A stretch of 7,033 bases of DNA from Opitutia bacterium (GTDB lineage Bacteria; Verrucomicrobiota; Verrucomicrobiia; Opitutales; UBA953): contig CANHHS010000076.1 of the NCBI GenBank assembly GCA_947460445.1, positions 1-7,033 on the forward strand, given 5' to 3'. The notes beneath the pieces were generated by a model that was not told the origin of the DNA, did no database searches, and was given only the letters and a program-made list of their open reading frames with translations. Below, piece by piece: positions 1 through 6,649 of this stretch; positions within the stretch are counted from its first letter, which is position 1; the number at the start of each line of letters is the position of its first letter. The position numbers and the translations under genes are program-made.

Positions 1-171
1 GACCTTCGGGCAATTGAGCAAGCGGAAGAGCGCGCCCGCGTAGCCGTTGAAGCAGCTCGCGGTCAAAAAGAAATAGACCCTGCGGAAATTGCGAAGATGG
101 AACAGATTCTGCGCTTTGCCGCTGTGCAGCGTTTAGTGAAGGGTCGTACATCGCCAGGACTCACTGACTAA
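1..171 (+). CDS. atpC: Probable F-type ATP synthase epsilon subunit, C-terminal fragment
   Basis: This is the last 56 codons of a gene whose start lies before the window; the stop is TAA at 169-171. The visible peptide opens DLRAIEQAEERARVAVEAAR, followed by a KEIDPAEIAKMEQ stretch and a basic RLVKGR tail. Two charged, alanine-rich helices joined by a short turn with an 'EID' element match the C-terminal helical hairpin of F1 epsilon subunits, which sits on the rotor next to gamma and can inhibit ATP hydrolysis. The beta-sandwich domain that would confirm the family is outside the window. The sequence is low in complexity, so another helical protein is possible. The fragment ends about 47 bp before putA on the same strand. 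If it is atpC, the rest of an atp operon should lie immediately upstream. Confidence 0.5.
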   Translation, partial: DLRAIEQAEERARVAVEAARGQKEIDPAEIAKMEQILRFAAVQRLVKGRTSPGLTD

Positions 172-182
172 CGCCTCCTCGC

Positions 183-211
183 CTTCCACTGTCCTGAGGA
201 TACATTGGAAG
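183..211 (+). promoter_or_regulatory. Imperfect stem-loop in the putA leader
   Basis: CTTCCA at 183-188 is the exact reverse complement of TGGAAG at 206-211. Inside this 6-bp stem, bases 190-194 can pair with 198-202 (one G-T wobble) around a three-base TGA loop, leaving a small internal loop of C189 opposite 203-205. The 3' arm contains GGAAG (207-211), the best ribosome-binding candidate for putA, ending seven bases before its ATG. No T-run follows, so it does not look like an intrinsic terminator. Masking of the ribosome site, or an operator, is inference; the pairing itself is seen in the sequence. Confidence 0.4.
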
Positions 212-218
212 TCATCAC

Positions 219-3200
219 ATGAGCGTAGAAATCTCTCCTGCAGAACTTGCGGATAAAGCCGTTAAGCTTGCGGCTGAATTACTTTCCGAAGCAAAGAAGC
301 ATTTGCAGCCAAAAGACGCCGCGGCGATGGCCAGGGTTGCGCGAATGATGGAAGACCCATCTGGCAAAGCCCTTACGTTCGCCCTTTGCGACCGCGTCTT
401 TCGTCCACGCAGCCAGAGAGGTGCGGCCAGGCAGTTCACGGGGATTGTTCGCGATTTAGGCGTGCCGCGCTACTTGGACGTCGTCGACCGGACACTCTTC
501 GGCGCAGGCGCGCTTGCCGCACATGTATTACCTTGGGTTGTGATGCCACAAGTTGAGCGGCGCTTACGCGATGAGACTGCAGCCGTCATTCTCCCTGGAG
601 AACCGGGCGCTCTCCGAAAGCACATTGACCGTCGCGGCGCGCAGGGCGTCCGACTAAATTTAAATCGTTTAGGTGAAGCCATTCTTGGTGATGGTGAAGC
701 TGCCCATCGTCTGGCTGCAAATCTCGCCTTATTGGCCGATCCGCGCGTCGACTATATTTCGGTAAAAGTTTCAGCGGTTTGCTCACAGGTTTCTTCCCTT
801 GGGTACGAGCGTTCGCTGAAGGATATTCAAGAGCGCCTCCGCATTCTCTACCGTGCAGCCGCAGCGCATACCCCGCCCAAGTTTATTAACTTGGATATGG
901 AAGAATACCGTGACCTCGAGTTAACCGCAGAGGCCTTTATGCGGACGCTTGAGGAGCCCGAATTCCTTAAGTTGCCTGCAGGAATTGTTCTTCAAGCGTA
1001 CCTGCCCGACGCCCATTTAGTTCAGCAAGCGATTGATGCCTGGGCCGCAAAACGCATCGCCCAAGGCGGTGTCGCTATCAAGGTGCGTCTCGTGAAAGGC
1101 GCCAACCTCGCCATGGAGAAGGTTGAAGCCGAGTTACATGATTGGCCGCAGGCACCCTATGCAACAAAAGCCGAAGTCGATGCTAACTTTAAGCGGATGC
1201 TCTTGTGGGGCTGTGATCGCGAGCGCACCAAACGCGTACGCATGGGTGTTGGCTCCCATAATCTCTTTGATGTAGCTTTAACACTCTTGTTGCGCGAGGC
1301 GCGCGGCGTTTCTGACCGAGTTGAAATTGAAATGCTCGAGGGCATGGCCCCTCACCAAGCGGAGGCTGTACGTCGTCGAGCTGGCTCACTCCTTCTGTAT
1401 GCGCCGGTTGTACCCCGTGAAGATTTTGGGTCAGCGGTGGCTTACCTTATTCGTCGACTCGACGAAAACACATCCGACGGCAATTTCCTCCGCGATCTTT
1501 TTGCTCTCGAACCGGGCACGCCTGCGTGGACACGACAGCGCGAGGCTTTCTTGGCTGCAGTGAGAGATGCTGAAAAAGTTTCCGTAGGGCCGCGCCGCAC
1601 TCAAAACCGAAACGGTGCGCGCATCGGCTCCGTGGATACGGGCAATACATTCCATAACGCTGCCGACACAGACTGGACCTTGCCAGCGAATCGCCAGTGG
1701 GTCACCAAGCACCTTGCCGACATCTCTGCTAAGAAAATTGAAGTGTCGCTGCAGATTGCTGGGGCTGATGCCGACAATGGTTTGAGTGGGACGGGTCGCG
1801 ATCCTTCGCGCCCTGGCGTTATCGCTTACCGTCATGCAGTGGCCACCGCCGCAGATGTTGAACGTGCCCTAGTTGCTGGAAAAGCAGCTGTTGGGAAGCT
1901 TTCAAATGAAGAACTGAGGACTGTGCTGTGTCGCGCGGCCGAAGTTTTAGAAAAGCGTCGTGGGGAAATCATCGCCGCGATGGTTTTGGATGGCGGTAAG
2001 ACGGCTGGCGAAGCCGATGCTGAGCTTTCCGAAGCGGTCGACTTTGCTGCCTACTACGCCCGCATCTTTGATGACAAAGCTGCATGGCGCGGTGCGCTTC
2101 ATAAACCCCTAGGTGTGGTTACGGTGACGCCACCTTGGAATTTCCCATTCGCGATTCCCTTGGGTGGCGTTGCGGCTGCTTTGCGCGGCGGTAATGCGGT
2201 TATCTTAAAACCCGCACCTGAAGCTGTCCTTTGCGGAAGACTTGTCTGCGAAATTTTCTGGGAAGCAGGCGTCCCGAAGGAACTCGTGCAATTTGTACCA
2301 GCTCCTGATAATCAGATTGGCCAGCAACTCATTGCGGACGCGCGGGTGGCTGCTGTGGTTTTAACCGGCGCATCTGCAACCGCTGAACTTTTCTTATCAT
2401 GGCGCCCCGACCTGCACTTACTTGCGGAGACGAGCGGCAAGAACGCACTGATTGTTACCCCTGCCGCCGACACCGACTCAGCCATTAAGGATATTGTGAA
2501 GTCTGCCTTTGGTCATGCCGGGCAGAAGTGCTCAGCCTGTTCGTTGCTGGTTCTCACAGGCGATCTCGGCAAAGACGCGGCCTTCCTTCGACAATTACGT
2601 GATGCCGCTGCCTCATTACGCGTTGGCTCTGCATGGGATCTGTCGACAACCGTGCCGCCGCTCATTCGCGAAGCGGACGCCACTCTTTTGCGCGGCCTAA
2701 CTCAATTAGAGCCCGGAGAGAGTTGGTTGCTTGAGCCGACGCAGGATAAACAAAACCCTAACCTTTGGACGCCGGGCATTCGCCTTGGAGTTAAACCAGG
2801 ATCATGGTTCTTTGGCGCAGAGTGTTTCGGCCCCGTGCTTGGGGTTGTCAGCGCGCGTGACCTTGATGAAGCGCTCGCCATTATCAATCAATCCAACTTT
2901 GGACTGACGGGCGGCATTCACACGCTTGATCCGCGGGAGATTGTCCAATGGACATCACAGGTGCAGGTTGGAAATGCTTATATCAATCGTCCCATCACGG
3001 GAGCCATTGTGCAACGCCAGCCCTTCGGCGGTTGGAAGCGATCGGCTTATGGCCCTGGCTCCAAAGCAGGCGGACCGCTTTATGTCGCTTCGTTGTGTCG
3101 AATGGAGAACGACCCATCGGCAGATTTAACATCGCATCTCTCAACGGCGGAGCTCGCTGCACATGAGAGTGTACACGGTAAGGACCCAGAAGCGGCACAC

Positions 3201-3749
3201 TTTGCTTTATCGCTCGCTGAGTTTGAAAAACCTGTGGACCCAGCGGCATTAAAAGCGGAGGCGAATGTGTACCGCCGAATTCCCTTAAATAAGGCCATCC
3301 CTGATGCGACTCCTTACCTTCGTCTTTCTGCTGGAGCAAATTCAGAGGAGTGCTACCGAGCCCTGAAAGTTGTTTTAGCCATGCGCCATGTCTGGGTGGT
3401 GAGTGTTGATCCTAGTCATGACCCTTATTTGATTGAGCGCGTTGCTAAGGTTGCGGGCTTCTGTGAAGTGCAGCCCGAGGATGAGTTTGCTGAGATGATT
3501 CAGCCCCATGCACGGGTGAGGGTCGTTGGTCGGGTTGGCCCTGTCTTGCGTGAGGCTTGCCGCGTGCACGGTATCCCGCTCTTTAATGGCCCAGTTACCA
3601 ACTGCCCGCGCCTCGAGTTCCACCCTTATTACCTCGAGCAAGCGCTGAGCGTAACCCGCCACCGCCATGGAAATCCGTTACCCGACCCCCGCGACCCTGT
3701 TGTCAGGGCAGGCTGGGACCGCGCTGGACTTCTCGGCGAAGGCGCCTAA
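219..3749 (+). CDS. putA: Bifunctional proline dehydrogenase / L-glutamate gamma-semialdehyde dehydrogenase (PutA)
   Basis: PutA oxidises proline to pyrroline-5-carboxylate with FAD, passing electrons to membrane quinone, then oxidises glutamate semialdehyde to glutamate with NAD+, channelling the intermediate. The 1176-aa product has an N-terminal helical arm (about 1-135) and a proline dehydrogenase barrel (about 140-440) with ISVKVS at 180-185, RLVKGA at 290-295, SHNLFDVA from 346, VEIEMLEGM at 368-376 and arginines 385-387. The aldehyde dehydrogenase domain (about 540-960) shows PPWNFP with Asn641, general-base Glu737 in AETSGK, catalytic Cys771 in GQKCSAC, ECFGP with Glu868, and PFGGWKRS at 935-942. 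The 34-residue Glu-Cys spacing is canonical. A C-terminal region (about 1000-1176) ending in a YYLEQALSVTRHRHGN segment matches the extra domain of type B PutAs. There is no N-terminal ribbon-helix-helix domain, so unlike the E. coli protein it should not repress its own gene. All catalytic residues checked are present. The ATG at 219 is preceded by GGAAG at 207-211. Confidence 0.96.
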   Translation: MSVEISPAELADKAVKLAAELLSEAKKHLQPKDAAAMARVARMMEDPSGKALTFALCDRVFRPRSQRGAARQFTGIVRDLGVPRYLDVVDRTLFGAGALAAHVLPWVVMPQVERRLRDETAAVILPGEPGALRKHIDRRGAQGVRLNLNRLGEAILGDGEAAHRLAANLALLADPRVDYISVKVSAVCSQVSSLGYERSLKDIQERLRILYRAAAAHTPPKFINLDMEEYRDLELTAEAFMRTLEEPEFLKLPAGIVLQAYLPDAHLVQQAIDAWAAKRIAQGGVAIKVRLVKGANLAMEKVEAELHDWPQAPYATKAEVDANFKRMLLWGCDRERTKRVRMGVGSHNLFDVALTLLLREARGVSDRVEIEMLEGMAPHQAEAVRRRAGSLLLYAPVVPREDFGSAVAYLIRRLDENTSDGNFLRDLFALEPGTPAWTRQREAFLAAVRDAEKVSVGPRRTQNRNGARIGSVDTGNTFHNAADTDWTLPANRQWVTKHLADISAKKIEVSLQIAGADADNGLSGTGRDPSRPGVIAYRHAVATAADVERALVAGKAAVGKLSNEELRTVLCRAAEVLEKRRGEIIAAMVLDGGKTAGEADAELSEAVDFAAYYARIFDDKAAWRGALHKPLGVVTVTPPWNFPFAIPLGGVAAALRGGNAVILKPAPEAVLCGRLVCEIFWEAGVPKELVQFVPAPDNQIGQQLIADARVAAVVLTGASATAELFLSWRPDLHLLAETSGKNALIVTPAADTDSAIKDIVKSAFGHAGQKCSACSLLVLTGDLGKDAAFLRQLRDAAASLRVGSAWDLSTTVPPLIREADATLLRGLTQLEPGESWLLEPTQDKQNPNLWTPGIRLGVKPGSWFFGAECFGPVLGVVSARDLDEALAIINQSNFGLTGGIHTLDPREIVQWTSQVQVGNAYINRPITGAIVQRQPFGGWKRSAYGPGSKAGGPLYVASLCRMENDPSADLTSHLSTAELAAHESVHGKDPEAAHFALSLAEFEKPVDPAALKAEANVYRRIPLNKAIPDATPYLRLSAGANSEECYRALKVVLAMRHVWVVSVDPSHDPYLIERVAKVAGFCEVQPEDEFAEMIQPHARVRVVGRVGPVLREACRVHGIPLFNGPVTNCPRLEFHPYYLEQALSVTRHRHGNPLPDPRDPVVRAGWDRAGLLGEGA

Positions 3750-3765
3750 CCCTTAATTCACGTCC

Positions 3766-4797
3766 ATGAAGGCACTCGTTAAAAAAGAAGGCCGCGAAGG
3801 TCTTTGGCTGATGGATATCGCTGAGCCGACCATTGGCCCCAGCGACGTCCTCATTCGCATTCGGCGCACGTCCATTTGTGGAACCGACGTCCATATCTGG
3901 AAGTGGGATGAGTGGGCGGCAAAGACCATCCCCGTCGGGATGCAAGTCGGCCACGAGTACCTCGGCGTGATCGAAAAAGTCGGCTCGGACGTAAAACATT
4001 TAAAGATTGGTCAACGCGTTTCCGGCGAAGGTCACATTGTTTGCGGAACATGTCGCAATTGCCGCGCGGGCCGTCGCCATCTTTGCCCAAACACCAAAGG
4101 CGTCGGCGTGAACCGCCCGGGCGCATTCGCCGAGCTCCTCAGTCTGCCTGCCGAAAATATCGTGCCAATTCCGGACGACATTTCGGATGACGTTGCAGCA
4201 GTTTTCGATCCACTTGGAAACGCTGTCCACACTGCACTCTCATTTGATCTCGTGGGGGAAGACGTACTCATCACGGGTGCTGGCCCGATTGGCATTATGG
4301 CCATCGCCATCGCCAAGGCCGCCGGAGCCCGCAAGATTGTCATCACCGACGTTAATCCCTGGCGTCTCGAGCTCGCTCGCAAGCTCAGCCCCACCGCCGC
4401 AGTCGACGTCTCCAAGCAGAACCTTACGCAAGTACAGAAGGACCTCGGTATGACCGAGGGCTTTGATATCGCCATGGAGATGTCCGGCAATGCGCGCGCG
4501 CTCGACACGATCCTCGACAATATGGCCTGCGGCGGACGCGTCGCACTCCTCGGTATCATTCCTGGCACCGCTGCGATTGATTGGAATAAAGTTATCTTTA
4601 AAGGTCTCCACCTCAAAGGCATCTACGGCCGCGAGATGTATGAGACATGGTACAAGATGATTGCGCTCGTACAGTCGGGCATGGATATCACGCCTGTGAT
4701 TACTCACCGCCTTCCTTATGGCGGTTTCGAAGATGGCTTTAAGGCTATGCTATCTGGACAGTCCGGCAAAGTTGTCCTCGATTGGTCCAAGATTTAA
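3766..4797 (+). CDS. tdh: L-threonine 3-dehydrogenase
   Basis: This cytosolic zinc medium-chain dehydrogenase oxidises L-threonine with NAD+ to 2-amino-3-ketobutyrate. The 343-aa product is close to the usual length (341 in E. coli). Catalytic zinc ligands are Cys38 (SICGTDVHIW) and His63-Glu64 (GHEY). The structural zinc lobe has Cys93, Cys96, Cys99 and Cys107, the same numbering as in E. coli Tdh. The Rossmann glycine motif GAGPIG lies at 171-176, and Asp195 in ITDVNPWRL is placed to bind the adenosine ribose and favour NAD+ over NADP+. The gene starts 16 bp after putA, and the next gene is its metabolic partner kbl, 8 bp downstream, which supports threonine dehydrogenase over sorbitol or alcohol dehydrogenase relatives. 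The ATG at 3766 aligns with the family's N-terminus, but no Shine-Dalgarno motif precedes it. Leucine is encoded mostly by CTC, unlike putA. Confidence 0.96.
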   Translation: MKALVKKEGREGLWLMDIAEPTIGPSDVLIRIRRTSICGTDVHIWKWDEWAAKTIPVGMQVGHEYLGVIEKVGSDVKHLKIGQRVSGEGHIVCGTCRNCRAGRRHLCPNTKGVGVNRPGAFAELLSLPAENIVPIPDDISDDVAAVFDPLGNAVHTALSFDLVGEDVLITGAGPIGIMAIAIAKAAGARKIVITDVNPWRLELARKLSPTAAVDVSKQNLTQVQKDLGMTEGFDIAMEMSGNARALDTILDNMACGGRVALLGIIPGTAAIDWNKVIFKGLHLKGIYGREMYETWYKMIALVQSGMDITPVITHRLPYGGFEDGFKAMLSGQSGKVVLDWSKI

Positions 4798-4805
4798 TCT
4801 GCGTT

Positions 4806-5990
4806 ATGTACGACGACCTTAAGCCCCTGCTCGAAGCTAAACTCGCAGATATCCGCTCTGCAGGTCTCTTTAAGCAAGAGCGACTGATTGCTGGCGCACA
4901 AGGCGCACGCGTGACGCTCAAAGACGGTCGCACCGTTATCAATCTCTGCGCCAATAACTATCTTGGTCTCGCCGACGACGCGCGCGTCAAAGCCGCTGCA
5001 ACCAAGTCTCTTGAAAAGTGGGGTTACGGTATGGCATCCGTACGTTTCATTTGTGGCACACAGTCACTCCATCGCCAACTCGAGGAAGCCATTAGCGCCT
5101 TCCTCGGAACAGAGGACACCATCCTTTACTCATCATGCTGGGATGCCAACGGCGGCCTTTTCGAAACCGTGCTCGGCCCCGAAGATGCTATCATCTCCGA
5201 TGCGCTTAACCACGCTTCGATCATCGATGGCGTTCGCCTCTGCAAAGCACAGCGCTTCCGCTACGCCACCAACGACCTCGCCGATCTCGAGGCCAAGCTT
5301 ATCGAGGCAAAAGGCACACGCCTGCGCATGATTGCGACCGACGGTGTCTTCTCGATGGATGGGTTTATCGCACCCATGAAGCAAATTTGCGATCTTGCTG
5401 ATAAACACCGCGCTATCGTCATGATGGACGACTCACACGCCGTCGGCTTCCTCGGCAAGCGTGGTCGCGGTACGCATGAGCACGCCGGCTGCATGGGCCG
5501 CGTTGATATTATCACGGGTACACTCGGTAAAGCTCTCGGAGGTGCGTCTGGCGGTTATACCTCGGGCAAAAAAGAACTCATCGAGGTCTTGCGTCAGCAC
5601 TCACGTCCATATCTTTTCTCTAACTCCCTCCCGCCGCCTCTCGTGGCTGGAGCCCTTGAGGTTCTACGCATTCTCTCAGAGTCAACCGAGCTGCGTGACC
5701 GCTTGATGGATAATGCTACTTACTGGCGCAAAGGCCTGACCGAGCTCGGCTTCACACTGCAGCCTGGCGAGCATCCTATTGTGCCTGTGATGCTTGGCGA
5801 CGCTGTGCTTGCACAGAAGTTCGCTGCGCGCCTGCTTGAGCTCGGTGTCTACGCCGTCGGCTTCTTCTACCCAGTAGTGCCCAAAGACAAGGCACGCATC
5901 CGTACACAAATGAATGCGGCTTTAACCCGTGAAGATTTGGATAAAGGTCTGGCCGCTTTCGCTCAAGTGAAACGTGAGTTGATGTCCTAA
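4806..5990 (+). CDS. kbl: Glycine C-acetyltransferase (2-amino-3-ketobutyrate CoA ligase)
   Basis: This PLP enzyme of the alpha-oxoamine synthase family cleaves 2-amino-3-ketobutyrate with CoA to glycine and acetyl-CoA, using the unstable product of Tdh. The 394-aa length from ATG 4806 is near the E. coli enzyme's 398. Visible motifs are INLCANNYLGLAD near the N-terminus, MASVRFICGTQ, the DDSHAVGF motif with Asp208 (pyridine nitrogen) and His211 (ring contact), and TGTLGKALGGASGGY with the PLP-binding lysine at 242. The 31-residue His-Lys spacing matches Kbl. A TTG at 4782 is in frame and would add eight residues (MVQDLICV), overlapping tdh by 16 bp. ATG 4806 is preferred because the resulting MYDDLKPLLEAKL opening aligns with family N-termini. 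There is no clear Shine-Dalgarno motif before either start. Codon choice matches tdh, suggesting the pair has a shared history. Confidence 0.96.
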   Translation: MYDDLKPLLEAKLADIRSAGLFKQERLIAGAQGARVTLKDGRTVINLCANNYLGLADDARVKAAATKSLEKWGYGMASVRFICGTQSLHRQLEEAISAFLGTEDTILYSSCWDANGGLFETVLGPEDAIISDALNHASIIDGVRLCKAQRFRYATNDLADLEAKLIEAKGTRLRMIATDGVFSMDGFIAPMKQICDLADKHRAIVMMDDSHAVGFLGKRGRGTHEHAGCMGRVDIITGTLGKALGGASGGYTSGKKELIEVLRQHSRPYLFSNSLPPPLVAGALEVLRILSESTELRDRLMDNATYWRKGLTELGFTLQPGEHPIVPVMLGDAVLAQKFAARLLELGVYAVGFFYPVVPKDKARIRTQMNAALTREDLDKGLAAFAQVKRELMS

Positions 5991-5992
5991 GT

Positions 5993-6193
5993 ATGGATGC
6001 ACGTTTGCAAAAATTAGAAGAGCAACTTGCGCACTTACAGCGACATATTGAGCAACAGGACCGCGTGATGCTTAATCTGAGTAAAGAACTTGAGCGACTG
6101 AAGGAACGTATTGTGAGACTTGAAGCGGGTCCTTCTGACGGCGCTGAGGCAGGCCCTGGTTCGCCCGCCGATGAACGCCCTCCGCATTGGTGA
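5993..6193 (+). CDS. slyX: SlyX family coiled-coil protein
   Basis: This encodes a 66-aa, highly charged protein. Residues 1-46 form a continuous heptad-like coiled coil (LQKLEEQLAHLQRHIEQQ, then LNLSKELERLKERIVRLEA), followed by a flexible Gly/Ala/Pro/Asp-rich linker and a PPHW end. SlyX proteins have the same plan: a short coiled coil and a C-terminal PPPHY-like motif. Their biochemical role is unknown. The name comes from a position next to slyD in E. coli and implies no lysis function here. The ATG begins two bases after the kbl stop, so translation is probably coupled to kbl. No Shine-Dalgarno sequence is seen. Length, start and frame are clear; the family call rests on the coiled coil and the terminal motif, so a generic coiled-coil protein is the alternative. 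Confidence 0.75.
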   Translation: MDARLQKLEEQLAHLQRHIEQQDRVMLNLSKELERLKERIVRLEAGPSDGAEAGPGSPADERPPHW

Positions 6194-6241
6194 AGGCTTG
6201 CGGGAAGCAATCACGCTCCTACCATCTTTGCTTACACGTTA
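6194..6241 (+). other. Short intergenic gap between the slyX-like gene and the cupin gene
   Basis: This 48-bp gap is the longest after putA. It holds only weak 4-bp inverted pairs (GCTT with AAGC, or TTGC with GCAA, near 6196-6212), with no T-run, no convincing -35/-10 pair and no purine-rich ribosome site before the cupin ATG at 6242. It could carry a promoter of unusual type or a processing site, but nothing in it can be firmly assigned. Confidence 0.3.
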
Positions 6242-6646
6242 ATGTCTTCCCCGCTCATCCAGCCAAAGATTGTTGATAAGCCGTGGGGGCGTGAAATTTG
6301 GTATGCCGACCAGAAGGCTTACGCAGGCAAGATCCTCGAGGTGAAGGCCGGCAAGCGCCTCAGCTTGCAGTACCACGAACGTAAAACAGAGACGCTTTAC
6401 CTACTCAGTGGCCACGTGAAGCTTACCTTCCGGCCGCTCGCTGCTGGCGAGACACACGCGGTTGCTTTGGTCAGTCCCGAAAACATCTTTGAATGGAAGC
6501 CTGGTTTAGCTGTCCATATTCCAACACGCACGATTCACCGCTTCGAAGCCGTCGCTGATAGCGTCTTACTTGAAGTTTCAACCCCTGATCTGACGGATGT
6601 TGTGCGCTTACAAGACGACTATGCGCGCCCCGAGCGTGACGCCTAA
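6242..6646 (+). CDS. Single-domain cupin, mannose-6-phosphate isomerase-like
   Basis: This is a 134-aa cytosolic protein made of one cupin barrel. The opening KPWGREIWYAD resembles the start of the cupin domain in type II phosphomannose isomerases (C-terminal half of ManC-like proteins). Cupin motif 1 runs through LSLQYHERKTETLYLLSGHV and supplies likely metal ligands Gln43, His45 and Glu50. Motif 2 in PGLAVHIPTRTIHRFEA supplies His99. All expected ligand positions are filled, so a metal-binding, possibly active protein is likely. The end has VSTPDLTDVVRLQDDYAR, also seen in standalone PMI-like cupins. Actual substrate cannot be told from sequence: sugar-phosphate isomerase or epimerase activity is possible but unproven. 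The ROK kinase gene starts three bases after its stop, which fits a role in sugar metabolism. The ATG at 6242 has no recognisable Shine-Dalgarno site. Confidence 0.82.
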   Translation: MSSPLIQPKIVDKPWGREIWYADQKAYAGKILEVKAGKRLSLQYHERKTETLYLLSGHVKLTFRPLAAGETHAVALVSPENIFEWKPGLAVHIPTRTIHRFEAVADSVLLEVSTPDLTDVVRLQDDYARPERDA

Positions 6647-6649
6647 TGT

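Noticed and set aside
1431..1835. Antisense open frame of 134 codons opposite putA
   Set aside because: It covers the linker before the aldehyde dehydrogenase domain of an intact PutA and has no domain signature or independent start signals.
219..3749. Possible N-terminal DNA-binding domain in PutA, as in E. coli
   Set aside because: The first 135 residues form the helical arm typical of PutAs without ribbon-helix-helix; no such motif is seen and the proline dehydrogenase barrel begins soon after.
4032..4622. Long antisense open frame (196 codons) opposite tdh
   Set aside because: It lies wholly within a gene with complete zinc-site and Rossmann motifs. Its translation is Ser/Arg/Ala-rich with no recognisable motif, as expected for the shadow of a CTC/CGC/GCC-rich gene.
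4782..4805. Upstream TTG start for kbl, overlapping the end of tdh
   Set aside because: The added residues (MVQDLICV) are just tdh tail sequence read in another frame. The ATG at 4806 gives a normal-length Kbl with a family-like N-terminus.
6196..6212. Possible terminator hairpin after the slyX-like gene
   Set aside because: Only 4-bp stems form and no T-run follows, so it does not qualify as an intrinsic terminator.
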